In this document: positions 13,230-25,830 of the stretch, piece by piece
Position numbering within the stretch: the stretch's first letter is position 1
Layout of the letters: each line of letters opens with the position of its first letter
Assembly: GCA_026027325.1 (NCBI GenBank)
Contig: JAMSLZ010000008.1
Location: 248,001 to 312,000 of the forward strand
Reading direction: 5' to 3'
Origin: Actinomucor elegans
Lineage: Eukaryota > Mucoromycota > Mucoromycetes > Mucorales > Mucoraceae
DNA: 64,000 nucleotides
Made by a program: the position numbers and the translations under genes
Notes under the pieces: generated by a model
The model's database searches: none
The model's input: the letters and a program-made list of their open reading frames with translations, nothing else
Told to the model about the DNA's origin: nothing

Positions 13230-15657
13230 TAATATTTATAAAAGATATGGGCAAAAGGGTGTGTCACGATCGGGTTCTCCTAAAACAAATCGCTAGTTAC
13301 ACTTCAGATTCATTGGCTTAGTTTACAAGTTTTGAAACTTGACCTTTGTCCTTGATTTGTCAAGGAACAAAATGCGTAGATTCAACTGTTTAAAGCATTT
13401 TACAACTGAGAATTGTTGAGCTATTTCATGTAAAAAACAAAGAGGCAAGTAATACAAACAACTCTCTTTGTGCAACTGCATTTGTCATAGTGATACGCTT
13501 TCACAGTATTTTTATTTTTCTTGAAGAAATTGACGGTTGCTATGGCGCTTGATAGTTGCTAGGGTTCTTTAAATAGTGACTGCTAAACGGTTGCTAAGAG
13601 CCGCTCAATGGTTGCTAATGGATGGTAGATTTAATAGAGAACAAATCAAAAAGCGCACTAAAAGCTCTGTCTGCATGAATACTATATAGAAACTCCTTCA
13701 GTCAAAGGGCCTTTTATGATATAGTATTACAGGTTGTCTAGACCCAATATTAAAATGTATCAGCAGGTTGGCCATTGGTTATCCTCATGGTTTGAACAGG
13801 TATGATATAATGTATAGTTCCCATTTATAGTTACCGCAAAACAAGTGCCTGTCAAATCGTATGACTGGTTGGAAATAAGAACGCTGCTTTCTCTAGTTTA
13901 AAGAACATTCGTGTGTGTTCTATACGAATCTATACGATAGTGATGCAGGCGATGTATACGCCAATCTTTGGCTCCCAAAAGTAAAATATGTATATATATA
14001 TATATTGCAGCCTAGTTAGTGAAGCAGGGGCTGTACTGTTTTTGAACGAATCGATAGACAAGATCTTTTTGTCTAGACCATTCTTTCGATCCAGATTACA
14101 GCCTGATCCTTTTTTTATTGGGTCTTTTGCATCAGTACAATAAGAAAGAAGCTGTAGTTTTGGTATACGTTTTTTATTTATCTGCGAAAGGTGCATCTGG
14201 TTGCAGATTTAGCTATACTGTTTCCATGCAAAGAAGATAATGTCACTAAAACTTCTGTATCTGTTATGATGAATGCTGATCTCTTGGTAAGCGGATGTTG
14301 AATGCAACGATCGAAGTTTTTCCTAAGTCACTATAATCTTTAGAATCAAGCAATTGTTTCCTAGAGAATATTTCGATTTCCAGAAATTATATAGTGCAAG
14401 TTATGATATTTTTTATTGAGCAACCTTTTGGATTCATGGCTTAGGTTTTTTGTGTGTGTTAAACCAGTATTTCGCATTCAACTTATATACAATTTACATC
14501 ATTAAAAAGGAGATTCAATGGCTTATAGCATATATTAATAAAAGGAAGCTCAAATTGGTGATCATCGCCTTCTATAATCGTTACAATAGTTTTAGGCATC
14601 TATTCTATCTGTGACAGAAACCAAAATTATTAACTGATAGATGCTTAGTTTTATTGGTTTGCTGCATAACAAAGAGATATTTGGGTACTGTTCAACAAAA
14701 TTGATCAAGTCGTAGAATTATACCTAATTCAATATTAGTTAAAATGTGAAGCTTTAAATCCAAGAAACATATATATACTACCATACTTGTTTTAGGGAAT
14801 ACAATATCACAATAGTATATCAATATAAGAAAGCACCATTCAGTCTTTATTGCATTTTTATTATTTAAAACAAGATTTATCTTTTCATTTGTCTAAAACA
14901 GTTGTACCGTTGAACAGAAAATTCCAATCTCTACAGAGATTGCTAATGGATTATATAACAAATATTTCTGAATATTAGTTTGAGTCGGATGTATTTTAAA
15001 ATACAACGTATCAAAACTTGGCTTGGAACACGCATCAATATAAAATATCTTGCTAATCTTGGTGAAATGTCACATCTGATTAGTACTCCATATTCGAAAT
15101 GAAACGCTACGCTTTTTGAATGACAGTTTCTTTTATTGAATGCAGTGTCCTCTGTGTTTATTAGCTTGCGCACTTTACGAGACCACTTGTCTTATCGCCT
15201 AGCTAAAAGTTTCGAGATTCCAAGATAGAATAATATGATGGATCAGCATATATCAAATCGATACTGGTGCGCTTGACTTTCTGAGATAAATGATTTTTAT
15301 GGAAAAAGTATCGTCATAAAATCTGAGTATCTGAATAAAACTGAGTCCTGAGATTGGGGGTTACACATAGATCATCTAAAACCCTGAAAAAAAAACACAA
15401 TAAATGATAGTTCCAACAGTTTGGTATTCGTTCTCATAACAGGAATAAATGATAATGTTTCTTTTCACTAAATGGTATTATTTTGTAAATACTGTAGCAT
15501 TTTCATACAGGTATTATTGCCAGCGGGCAGTATGACACATTGCAATCAATACAAAAATAAAATAAAATAAAAAAGCTACCTTTATATCATTTGAAGTATG
15601 ATTATTAACAATAGTTTTTATTCAATAAAAACAGACGCACTGAATCGAATCAATAAC
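13129..15657. other. Intergenic region upstream of the kinase gene
   Basis: About 2.5 kb with no convincing gene. It holds a run of about 27 A at 13200-13226 just upstream of the kinase start, which may be part of its promoter or 5' leader. At 13528-13620 a cluster of GTTGCTA words occurs (GGTTGCTATGG, AGTTGCTAGGG, GGTTGCTAAGA, GGTTGCTAATG). Open frames at 13930-14196 and 14943-15173 have no recognisable features. A dispersed repeat copy is at 15061-15103. Confidence 0.55.
15061..15103 (+). repeat. Dispersed repeat copy
   Basis: Reads AAATGTCACATCTGATTAGT directly followed by ACTCCATATTCGAAATGAA, so it contains both halves of the family consensus (the ATGTCGCATCTGAT core and the TCCATATTCAGAATGA block). 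Confidence 0.7.
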
Positions 15658-16315
15658 TTAAATACCATATGCGGTCTTGGCGGTAGCGAAGGCGTTATCA
15701 ATTCTGGTTACATAGCCATTAGCTGCATCCAAGTAATCAGCTGGAGTGGCAGCAACTAAACAAGTGTCAAGTGCTTTGGTTTGGCTGTCCAAATTTTTGA
15801 TATCTCCCTTGACAAGCGCAGTAGCCAAGAAGATGGCATCAAACTCTGGCTTTTTGGTAACAATAGAAGATAAAGCGCCTTCAATTTCAGGAACCAAGGT
15901 AGAGACTACACCAATGACGGCTTCAGCTTCCTCGTTAGAGACAGTAGTGGTTTGTGCACAGCAACTTGTGCCAGCGGTCTTGAGAAGAGTCTCCAGAGCT
16001 TGCTCTTTGTTGTGGATTGCAAGAGCGCCGGAGTAACCGGCGGCACTCGTAAAGGCATCAACCTATTAAATTGATCTTAGTATGTATGCGTTATTGAATG
16101 GAATGAAGAACCTACATCGGCTTTCACAAGAGTGAGCTGAGCACCAGCTGCACTAATGTCATTGATACAAGTTTGAACTCCAGGGCTAATGGCACGCTTG
16201 CCGATGGAAGCGGCGCTAGCTATTCATATATGAGTTATCGTATCCCGAATAATGTACGAAACTTACCAGTGAGAGCAAGGACAAGAGAAGCAGTAATAAT
16301 AGAGAAAGAGCGCAT
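15658..16315 (-). CDS. HsbA-like secreted cell-wall protein (hydrophobic surface binding protein A family)
   Basis: Three exons: 16315-16267, 16219-16116 and 16062-15658, giving about 185 aa. A clear signal peptide starts the protein (MRSFSIITASLVLALTASAA), followed by a short propeptide-like KR and an alanine-rich helical domain. The order of hydrophobic helices, the CINDISAAG, QTKALDTCLVAA and YVTRIDNAFATAKTAYG segments fit the HsbA / fungal galactomannoprotein family. Family members are secreted, bind hydrophobic surfaces or are part of the cell wall, and help recruit lytic enzymes. Four cysteines are visible, including an adjacent CC pair (SCCAQT). A TATATAAA box lies about 60 bp upstream of the start. 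The family call is from pattern recall. Confidence 0.8.
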
Positions 16316-16370
16316 TGTTTTAGCTTAATCTGTTGAAATTTGGGCCAGGAAAATTACAAACAAGGACCTC

Positions 16371-16378
16371 TTTATATA
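16371..16378 (-). promoter_or_regulatory. TATA-like box of the HsbA-like gene
   Basis: TATATAAA on the minus strand about 56-63 bp upstream of the ATG at 16315, a usual distance for a strongly expressed secreted protein gene. Confidence 0.5.
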
Positions 16379-17948
16379 CAAAAAATAATCTTGTCAAATA
16401 TGCATCCATGTACAAATACTTGCTCTGGTATGTCATGTCCATCAACACAGCCATCATTTTTAACCAAGTAGCACCTTGTTAATTGGAGAACAGGTGATTG
16501 TTAAACAGAGTTTGGACACAAGTGTGAAGCATCCATAACACAGCAATCCACCTATACATAGTTAGTTAATATTTGATTAACTATTTCAAGTGACTGAGTC
16601 TAGATCTATCTTCTTGTTCAAACATACATCTTGTATCTTCATTTGTTATATATACTAATCGATCATCAACCTTTTATTACTCAACCGATTAAGGAACTAT
16701 CACTAACTCTGTCAGTACTCATATTATGTGTATTATTGAATTATGGAATCTGGAAAAACAGTTTTGGACGTACATACGTGAGAAAGAGTGAATAGATTAA
16801 TAGCATATGCTTTTCCTTTACGCATAGGGAACCATGCAAAAAAAAAAAAAAAAAAAAAAGGTACAGTATCCATTCATCACATACAAAAATTGAATATAAA
16901 CTCATGACTTTAATAAGGATTTCTGAAGGAATAAAAGGCATAATTAACGCTTAATTTAACACTTTATGAGATATTTGATCAACAATTGTATCAATTCAGA
17001 TACTACTAGCTCACTTTTTGACTATTATAATTACAGTTCATACTACAAAATATTTCTTAAGGTTGCCGTTACTTCTTTGGTCATGGAATAGCAAAGGTAT
17101 GGATTTTACGGATGCGACACACATATAAGCACAACTATTACGTGTGTGAAACCTTGTACTGCGTACTTGAATCATATATGAACGGGCCACAAAGAGCCTA
17201 AATAACCCAAATAGCGGCATTTTGCTAAAATTATCCTAGTCTGCGGCTCATGCAGGTACTAACTAGCCTATTTTATTAGATTCGCTAGCCGATTTTGTGG
17301 AAACAAAGCACTTAACTGAAACATACATTCAGAAGAATTTTGGTTAGAAACAATTTATTACTAGATTATATTCTTTATCGAGAAAACAATCCCAGAACTG
17401 GGTATATACACTTCTAAACATTCGCAAACTCAAAATACACTATAGCACAAGCTTGCACTTCCTATAGTCATGCAGAGACACAGCATACCTAAAATATGAT
17501 ATTCATACGATTTACACAAAGAAATTAAGAAACCCCTTTTCACATAGCACAACAGCAAAGGCTCGGAAGAGCTCTTTTTTTTTTTAAGCGTTTCGATAAC
17601 AATATGCTTGCTGGCTTGCTTCATTGGCTATAACTGATGTTCAAAAACAAAAAAGGTATAAACTGGTATTCTAATTAATGTACAATACAAAGGCAAGAGA
17701 ATCAGAACAATGAATCGAAACCAAAAATGCCAGACTCATTACGAGTGTAACAATAGTATAGTATCGGGTAATTCATTTAAATCCAAGGTAAATGTATTCT
17801 GAATCCAGTCAGGAAAATGGGGGAAATTCGAGTGCTCGAAAGAATATAATATCGTTTCAGTTTTCCACAAACTCTATGTATTCATTAATTTTCTGCTGAA
17901 TAGATAGCTAGTAGACACAGCAGCTTATTTCGAGCCTTTTTCACTATT

Positions 17949-17976
17949 CAGATGCGACATTAAACCGAGATTAATC
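17949..17976 (-). repeat. Dispersed repeat copy, short
   Basis: CAGATGCGACATTAAACCGA followed by GATTAA; matches the core of the family read on the opposite strand. Confidence 0.55.
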
Positions 17977-18412
17977 ATATTTATTAGCTATGAGAGCTAC
18001 TAGTAGGTAGTATGAAATGCATATTATATGTTATATCCAACCTCAAAATACACTGTACAGTTGTTTTAATCAAAAAAAAAAAAAGTTTAGTGAATGCAGT
18101 GCTGACATTTTTGGGAGGTAATTAACATACAATCCTTAAAATGAGCATGTATCCGGACAATACTATATGGTGTCAAGATACAAAGCACTACACATATTTA
18201 AGATCTCAGCTCATCTAATCTGGCATTCAATAGTAATACAATATTTAATAGATCTCAAGCTGTGCAATATAGAGATCTTGGTCTTTTCTTTTACATCAAT
18301 AAACAAACCGCATGTGCAGCGTGACCGAATTGTTATAGTCCCTTTTTGTAGTAGAAATCATTTTATATTCTATATAACTCTCAAATGCTTCATTAGAGAC
18401 ATGTAATAATCT

Positions 18413-18431
18413 TCAGATGCGACATTAAGCA
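18413..18431 (-). repeat. Dispersed repeat copy, short
   Basis: CAGATGCGACATTAAGCAA, the same core as the copy at 17949 with one change, about 460 bp away in the same orientation. Confidence 0.5.
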
Positions 18432-18503
18432 AGAATTAGTTAAGAAATGTAGAGCACTAATTCCAGAAAATTTTGTAAAAGCATCCCCGCAAGTTTAAAT
18501 TTC

Positions 18504-18547
<44 letters not shown>

Positions 18548-18870
18548 CTTTTTTTGTGGAGTACGGACACAGCATTCTTGTGATATGGCTAATTAATATA
18601 GTAAATACATCATATTAATACATATGCAGTCATATTTTTGTTAAACTGCATTAAATATCAAGTACGCGAGTTATGACTGTATTATTTCTAAGAATTTGAA
18701 TAGCAAAATATCCTTTGAAATAACCCTACAAATTTAAATGAACATTAAACTATATAAACACTGCTATATACACAATAAAATGCTACTCAAACCAAGTTAA
18801 TGTATGTATTGAGTCTCGGTAGTTAATTGCCATTAAAATGATATAGCTATATTTTCTTGATTTTGAGTGT

Positions 18871-18912
<42 letters not shown>

Positions 18913-20266
18913 GTAAGGGAGCGAGCTCCATTTTTATTTAAGGTCCTTTAAAAGTCAGGTGCGAGAGGAAGAAAAGACTGGTATAATAAGATTAAATTAA
19001 GTTGACGAGTGAAAAGAACGGAAAGAATCGGTGGTTACATAAAGAGAGTATCTATTGATGACTGTGAGTCGAGTCAAGCTGTTTGAGTAAGAGTCATCGT
19101 CAATTATCATCAATCATCAAAAGTATGTTAAGTTATCGTCATCCAATAAAAAACGAAGAAGCCTCATAGTAGGACGTAGAGTGGTGGAGAGGTTGGCATA
19201 TTTTTGTATCATTTTTTAAGGGCGTGATTAATAACGTAGTTCAATATACAAGTACTATGTATGCCTACCACAACAATGTCATTAAATGTATTGAGAATAT
19301 ATGTTGAATTATAATCTTTGTCAGCCAAATGATTATTATTCCCTTTTAATTGAAGCCTCTTTCTTTCATGACTTTAGTGGTACGTATTGCTAAAAACAGA
19401 CAGAGTGACATTGGATGGAAATCGATGGTTCCAATAAAAAGAGTACATCATTGTATTGTGGCATATTGTCAAATCAAAATAACTGACTGCATATTCAAGA
19501 TAAACCCGGAAACTCTACCAGTAACCTGATAGTATGTTAGCTCGTATATGAAAAATATAAAATGAAGTGACTATTGGAGACAAACTGTTTATCTAGTTGA
19601 TGTGTAGTTAGTGTATTTACAACTAATATCAGAGCCAGCTTTGGATGTTGTAAGGGATAAAGTGACAAAACCGGATATTCGTTGATGGCATATGTTATTC
19701 AAAAAAAACGCGTTTATAGTAACGATATTACATGAAGCTAAAGAAACTATGCACGGTATAGATATATAGAAACGCATACTATATACTTGATGGCACGCGC
19801 ATATTTGGCATAGATCGATCATATCCAAGAGAATTTATCAATTTAACCTAAAATAAGGTGTAATACTCATCTAACCATGATATTTGATATATGACCGATC
19901 ACTTGTTTAAGACGCATAATTGGCTCTCAAATTGAGTGATATATCCTCTTTGAAAGTTCCTCCCCCCAACAAAACACATCTATCGAGTAATTAAGTCAAA
20001 TTCTTCAAGGGATAAATGCATAGTGCTACGAAAAAAAAGCGATCACCAGCTCCGTATCCCTGTGCTTTTTTTTTTTTTGCTGGGAACGCTCAGCTTTTAA
20101 TTTTTTTTTTTTTTTACGTACGCTATTTCCTACAAAGCCCATGAGTATCCTACATTGTATGTAATTAAAGATATTCAATTAATTCCAATGCTTTATAGCC
20201 AAGTATGTAATTCATTTCTGCGCAACGTACGGATCTAATATCTTACAAGAGCGTCAACATCTTTAG

Positions 20267-20274
20267 TATAAATA
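20267..20274 (+). promoter_or_regulatory. TATA box of the small secreted protein gene
   Basis: TATAAATA located 120 bp upstream of the ATG at 20394; the intervening leader is CT- and CA-rich (CAAGCCACTCAATC), as in strongly expressed fungal genes. Confidence 0.5.
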
Positions 20275-20393
20275 CAAAGCCATCTTTGACCAAATTTTTT
20301 TTTTCATTATCCTCATCTATCAAGACCTAGTCTTACCAAAAACAACTCACTTCCCAACTCTACTTTCAAGCCACTCAATCTTATTCATCAAAA

Positions 20394-20774
20394 ATGGTTC
20401 GTGCTGTTATCATTGCTTCTGCTCTTGTTGCCTTGATTGCTTCTGTTGCTGCTGCCCCTAGTCCTCATGGAAGTGTTGCTGATATCGACATCAAGGATTC
20501 TGCCAACGATGTTATTAACGTCGACGATATTAATGCGGATGATATTGCTAATGATAATCAAGGTAAACCTCTTCTCTATAGTTTTAATTGTATTACCCAT
20601 TGATTTGTTAATCATGATATAGTTCTTGATGGAGATAATGGAAGTGGTCCTCTTGGTGACATTCTTGGTGGCCTTCTGAAACGTGATGGTTCAGTTATCC
20701 CAATCACTAGATTGCCTGGTCAAAAGCACACATCTGAAATGGCAAAGGAGGGTGGCGAAGTCAATGCACTTTAA
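20394..20774 (+). CDS. Small Asp-rich secreted protein with a dibasic site
   Basis: Two exons, 20394-20562 and 20623-20774, separated by a 60-nt intron with clean GTAAAC and ATATAG borders; product 106 aa. It starts with a signal peptide (VIIASALVALIASVAAAP). The mature part has an acidic segment rich in Asp-Ile/Asp-Val pairs (DINVDD-like repeats, residues 30-56), then a glycine-rich stretch (GPLGDILGGLL), then KR at the Kex2-type position and a polar C-terminal peptide ending GEVNAL. The gene has its own TATA box and strong start context (AAAATGG). I know no family for it. It could be a secreted structural protein, an effector-like protein, or a precursor of one Kex2-released peptide. Confidence 0.7.
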
Positions 20775-21204
20775 ACATTTTCTCTATGATTTTCCATATC
20801 TAATTTTTTAGAAGTTTCCATATTATCAAATCATTTCCATTATCATTGATAATAATCAATTTACAATCGCCTTATATACAAACATCATACACAACTTGAA
20901 TAAACTCGAAAACAATTAAACTTTAATACGTCTAACGTGCTAAATAACAATTATGTGCGAAAGTTTATTAATCTCTATGTTAGAGGCAGAATATATATAC
21001 TGCAGTTTATCACCTATTATTGAAAAATACAATATATTCATATATATATTGAAAGGCTCTTGTAGATGCAATTGCTGATTTTGAATTTGGAATACTTACC
21101 AAATGTCACATTTGGCCAAAATTAACGGGGATAAAAAAAAGATTGGACATTTATATAAAATGTACAATATTCACCAACCATAGTCCATGGGGACTCCAAT
21201 AGCT

Positions 21205-21264
21205 TCCTTAGCTCAATTTGAACTTGTACTACTGATCAGATGCGACATTTGACCACGATCGGAG
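21205..21264 (-). repeat. Dispersed repeat copy, well preserved
   Basis: Contains GATCAGATGCGACATTTGAC followed by CACGATCGG, the longest match to the core, preceded by a degenerate form of the second half (TTGAACTTGTACTACT). Confidence 0.7.
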
Positions 21265-22050
21265 ATGATTTCAAAAAAAAAAGCCAAGGATATATCCTTG
21301 GAATCAATTCCTTAAAATCTTGATTGTTATGGAGCCTACAGATGGTATTTTGGAGTTGCAATTACAAGTAGTATAGATTCGGTGTATTAAAGTATTTTTT
21401 TTTTGTAGTTTTTTTTTTTTCATGACTCCTGTTGCGCCAGCTATAATTATATTTTAAAAATCCAAAAAAATATTGATTTTTTTTTTTTTTACCTTGGAAT
21501 AATCCTTGGGTTAATGTTCAATATAGTATATATTCTGCACTTTTCGACGTGCATGCAATTTTTTTGTACGAGAAAAACATGAATGACTTGTAAAACAAAA
21601 TAAAGGTTAAACTAGCGCCTTGTCAAAGAAAACTCTGGTTTTAAAGTAAATACAGCATAGTATGTACCCCATTCAACACACAAACAAATTCTGAATAAAC
21701 ATTGTACTTTTGGGGTATCGACACTTTTTAATAGATGAATAATAACTACCCAAAAAGAGACAGGTTCCCTCATGAGCTAATCTGATATATCGGAGATTGT
21801 ATCATCGTTAATTTATATTATTGCGGCAAACCTTGGTAAACTTTACCAACAAAACCATACTGATATTTAGCAGAGTATGCCTTTATATATAGAGGTACAA
21901 TACAATATAGTGAACAGAGTGATACTTTACGTGTACAAGTGGCCTTCATTAGGATCAACGACAGGGCTTATTATTAGGTATATGCTCAGAATATGTCGAT
22001 AAAATTAAAGTGCCGAAGCTTGGCGTGGTGCACTATTCGATGTGTGCAAT

Positions 22051-22115
22051 GTTCAATCTCGGTCCGATGTTGTTTTCGGTTGATAATCCACATTCAGAAT
22101 GAGCTGCTCCATTTG
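22051..22115 (+). repeat. Dispersed repeat copy
   Basis: Reads CAATCTCGGTCCGATGTTGT, then GTTGATAATCC, then ACATTCAGAATGAGCTGCTC; the second half of the consensus is almost exact, the first half is diverged. Confidence 0.65.
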
Positions 22116-23431
22116 GTTAAAATCTTCATTTGACTGGAATACAATAAATGTCTTGACCAACATGTGTCAATTAAGAGATGAAGAATCAAATGTTGCGATT
22201 AAACGCTATATTGCGGGCTGTTTATCCAAGACTATTTAGGATTAGTTTCAAATTGACTAAGCAACGAGGAACTTAAAATGTTATAGTTTTTTATTTCAAG
22301 AAAATTGTGATATAAATCCAATAAATGATGGTTTTGATGTAGTATGGTGATCAAGCATATATAATATCATAAAAAGATAATATACTGTTTTCAAAAAGCA
22401 GGTTGTTTACTTGCTCCTACATGATCATCCACCCTATTTGCAAGGTGATACGAATTCATCATGAAACGCAAAATGATCTGAACGGCTATACCATATTGAT
22501 TTTAACAAATTTGGTCAATCCGAGAATATATCTGGTAGTGAGTTAGATTTCATAATAAATCAGAAATACCAGATAGCATGCACACAATAATTACATTATA
22601 ATTTAACAATGAACAAAAGTATCTTCTTTTTTGCTTCTTGATTATTTGTTACACTAATTATGCACTTCCTGATTTGAAATACATACAAAAGAGTATTTAT
22701 CTGCTTAATAAAAAAAAGAGAGAGAGAGAGAGAAATACTCTAAATACAATAAAGCGTATCAAATATACTTTTTTTTTAAAAAAAATATAGAATGGATGTA
22801 TTATCTACTAATGCAGACCTGCAACTACACTGCATAACTAGATAAACTACATACTAACTATGAAGATATATGATGGAGCAGTTGTTATTGTTATTGTTGG
22901 TTACAAGTTACACGGTGTAACACGGTTGAATGTTCGTATTAAACAAAGCGTATATGAAAAAAAAAAAGTGTTTGATGTGCTCTATTAGCATTGCATTTTA
23001 TTCTGGATGCATCTGCAAGTCCAGGGATTTTTTTATTGATATTCCACGTTCAATGACATTGATTGTATTCTTGATTCCAACTAGTATTATATTAGCTTCG
23101 GAATAACGTGTCGTACATCTATTTTGACATGATTCTTCTTTTTTTTTTATTTTTTTAATTAAACATTTTAAGTCTATAGTCTTGGTTGAAATTCCTCAAT
23201 GTAATATAGGGTCTAGATAAATCACGTGATTGTATCATCGGTAATGCGATATGTTTCATCAAGCAATGAACAACAATTTTTTTTTTGAAAGCTAATTTAG
23301 GGTGATTGCATCTATTGGTATCACTTAAAAAATGAGTCCCCTCGGCGGTTGGTTTCCGACCTTGTTTTTTAATGAAAAATAATAATAAAATTCTTTTTTT
23401 CTCTTTTCTTCTTTCCTTTAACTCTACAACA

Positions 23432-24107
23432 ATGAACCACACTGATATTAGAAAAGAAGACAAGGCAAAAAAGCTTCGTATTAAATCACATGAAGGTAAT
23501 AGAACAAGTGTTTGATGTTTCTTGTTATTTACTTTTTTAGTAGCTATAAAAAAGCCCAAGAGAAAGAGAATCACACCATATCAATTTGGTATATTATCAG
23601 AACTGTTTGCAAGTACAGATACGCCTAGTTATCAACTGCGAGAAGTTACAGCTGAAAAACTAAACATGACCAACCGTGAAGTGCAGGTGAATATTGATAT
23701 ATAATATTAGCATAATGATGATGCTGACTAAATATCATCTATAGGTTTGGTTCCAAAATCGACGCGCCAAAGTCAATAGAAGTCGCTTACAAGAACAAAG
23801 AAGACATGATCCTTTTATATATCCCATCTGTTGGTCCCCCTCAGATCATCACCCATATAACCATCCATATCCACAAGAAACTAAAGAATTGAATCAGTTA
23901 AATCAAAGACCTTTTGAAGAACCGGCCTATGATAGTCAATCTAGTGTAACTTCATCCAATTCATCTACACCTACATTGTATCCCCAGTTACTGCCGCATA
24001 TGCGACCTATTGATATTTTAGCGCTCGCCGCAGAATATGTTCAACGATGTGACGAAGAAAAGAGATTCACAGAAGAAAGAAGAAAATGCTGGCGACCCTG
24101 GGATTAA
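23432..24107 (+). CDS. Homeodomain transcription factor
   Basis: Three exons, 23432-23495, 23541-23686 and 23745-24107, giving 190 aa. A homeodomain of about 60 residues begins near residue 27 (KRKRITPYQFGILSELF) and ends with the third recognition helix REVQVWFQNRRAKVNRSRL, with the invariant W, F, N and R; the intron interrupts that helix between Gln and Val-Trp. The N-terminal arm is basic (KKPKRKR), which also reads as a nuclear signal. The C-terminal 90 residues are rich in Pro, Gln and Ser and carry no other domain. It should bind DNA in the nucleus; targets are unknown. The gene is compact and is followed after 169 bp by the membrane protein gene on the same strand. Confidence 0.9.
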
Positions 24108-24276
24108 TAAAATAAATAAAAAGTGTACATAACCTTCTTTTATTCCATATGGCTGAGGCTTTATTGTGAAAAAATAATTAGCCCCTTCTGTGTATGTGTG
24201 TAACTGGCTTTGATCCAAACTATATAATAGCAAGCTTTAACAAATAATAAAGCCTATCTTTCTTCTTTCCTCAATC

Positions 24277-25830
24277 ATGAATACTGACAACACATCTCTT
24301 TCTTTTCTTACAAGAGTGGCGAAAATCACAGTAAGTATACATTCATAGGCGCTTAAATTCGCACTAACAATGAATAGAAAAAGCGCATTCTTCGTTCTAC
24401 ATATACCCAAGTATTCTCAGCACTGGTTGTATTTACCACTATATTAAGTATTGTACTAGAAGGCATCATTGTCAGCTCGCATGTACGCGTATATCAAGAA
24501 TTATTAGACGAAAGAATGATTACAGGCACACCAAGTACATCTGTAGACCCTAACCAAGAATATACAATCACTGATCCAGGCATCTTGATCGCTCTGGGCT
24601 TGAGAAGACTTAAGAATGAAAACATCTTTTTCATCCTATTATCTTTATTCCAACTCGCACTAGGCTTAGATGCTGTAAGACTCTTTATTTGTTGAACCAA
24701 ATGCCCATGACTTAAGTTTTATTAGATTGTTCGTCAGAGTATGATTCAAGTGTTTGCTTATACTGGAATTCAAATCTTGGCGGTGGTTTTCGCTGCCATC
24801 CAGGTAGGAAGTACCATGGTCAAGTAAGTGCGTAATAATCCCAGCCTGCTCTATACTAAATTATTTTTATAGAACTGCTGATGTAAAAAAATTGACAGTG
24901 ACTGAAGATCCTGAAGTGGCATGGAACTTTAATTTCGCTCTACACAACGAAATTGGACTCGTCTCAGCCTTGACTTTATTTGCCTTCATTTTCATGTATC
25001 TCTCTTTCAAACTGCGAAAAGAAATTGGTTATTCTATCTACAAAATCAACGGTGCTGACCTTGACGTGAATTGTACTGCAAATATATATATATATACGTA
25101 TATATGTAACAAAAACTAAATATTACTATGTTATAGATTACTATCAATTGACGCAAATTTATTTCCTCAATCTACGATTGGATGGCTTCTTTCATCTAGT
25201 CTTATGTGTCTTTTATTTGACAGTAATGACACAAGAAAAATACTATGCTCTTTGGGGCATCACCACTAGAAAATTCGTAGCTTATATTATTCATATTGTA
25301 TTGACGCTCTTCTTGATTCCCGGCTTAGTATTTGCACGACACGGCGTCATCACAGAAAACAAAAGTATCATGATTGTATTCTTGGTCACACAAGTCATAA
25401 TAGGCATGGACTTTGCCTTGGTTCTAGTCGATAGTGCAGGTTCCTGGATCTTTTGGATCGTAGCAGGTAACAAATACATAATTTATCCTTGAAAAATATT
25501 AATACATTGCATAGTCTGTCTGGCTATCGTTCTGTGCATTGTAAGTAGCTTACACATCCATTATTACGTCCTACTCACCTCTATTTCTAGTCTACAATTG
25601 TATTGTCCATCATGGTTTCTCTTAATTTCAATCAAGGGTTCAAAGAAAAATGTAAGATACCTATCGAGCCTAGCCATTTATTAACATTGCTCTATATAGT
25701 GCAAGGCACATTTACACAGAAAATTGTCGATCAAATCGATGAAAAGGTTGAAGGTGAAAAAGATACTAGTTGGGATATTGAGAGTGAAGACGAAGACGAA
25801 AAACCTTTTGTGGCGCACCCTACTATTTAA
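24277..25830 (+). CDS. UPF0658-like multi-pass Golgi membrane protein
   Basis: About eight exons: 24277-24330, 24378-24674, 24726-24823, 24873 to about 25051, 25137-25466, 25515-25540, 25591-25651 and 25700-25830. The end of exon 4 is uncertain: the next exon needs one extra base, so either the donor at 25052 (GGTGCTG) or the one at 25106 is used; the obvious donor at 25066 would break the frame. The protein has about seven hydrophobic helices, for example FSALVVFTTILSIVLEG, IFFILLSLFQLALGLDA and MIVFLVTQVIIGMDFALVL, a conserved-looking NGADLD near YYQLTQIYFLNLRLDGFFH, and an acidic tail. This topology and the GAD...YQ motif resemble fungal UPF0658 Golgi proteins of unknown function. Family assignment is from memory and moderate. 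Confidence 0.6.

Larger units (their letters stand above)
16316..20393. other. Long gene-poor region with homopolymers and repeat fragments
   Basis: Four kilobases without a convincing coding region. It contains an A run of about 40 (18506-18545), a T run of about 40 (18872-18911), shorter A/T runs at 16838-16859, 17575-17586, 20066-20077 and 20101-20115, and two short dispersed repeat copies (17949-17976 and 18413-18431). Open frames here are 60-80 codons, AT-driven and featureless. Confidence 0.55.
20775..23431. other. Intergenic region with dispersed repeat copies
   Basis: About 2.6 kb AT-rich spacer with no convincing gene. It holds two repeat copies (21205-21264 and 22051-22115), an (AG)n run near 22717-22732, and a T9A8 palindrome near 22769-22785. 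Confidence 0.55.

Noticed and set aside
16316..23431. Possible tRNA, 5S or other RNA genes in the gene-poor stretches
   Set aside because: I looked for A/B-box pairs (GGTTCGA-type B boxes with a paired stem) and found none that would fold; a covariance-model scan would be decisive.
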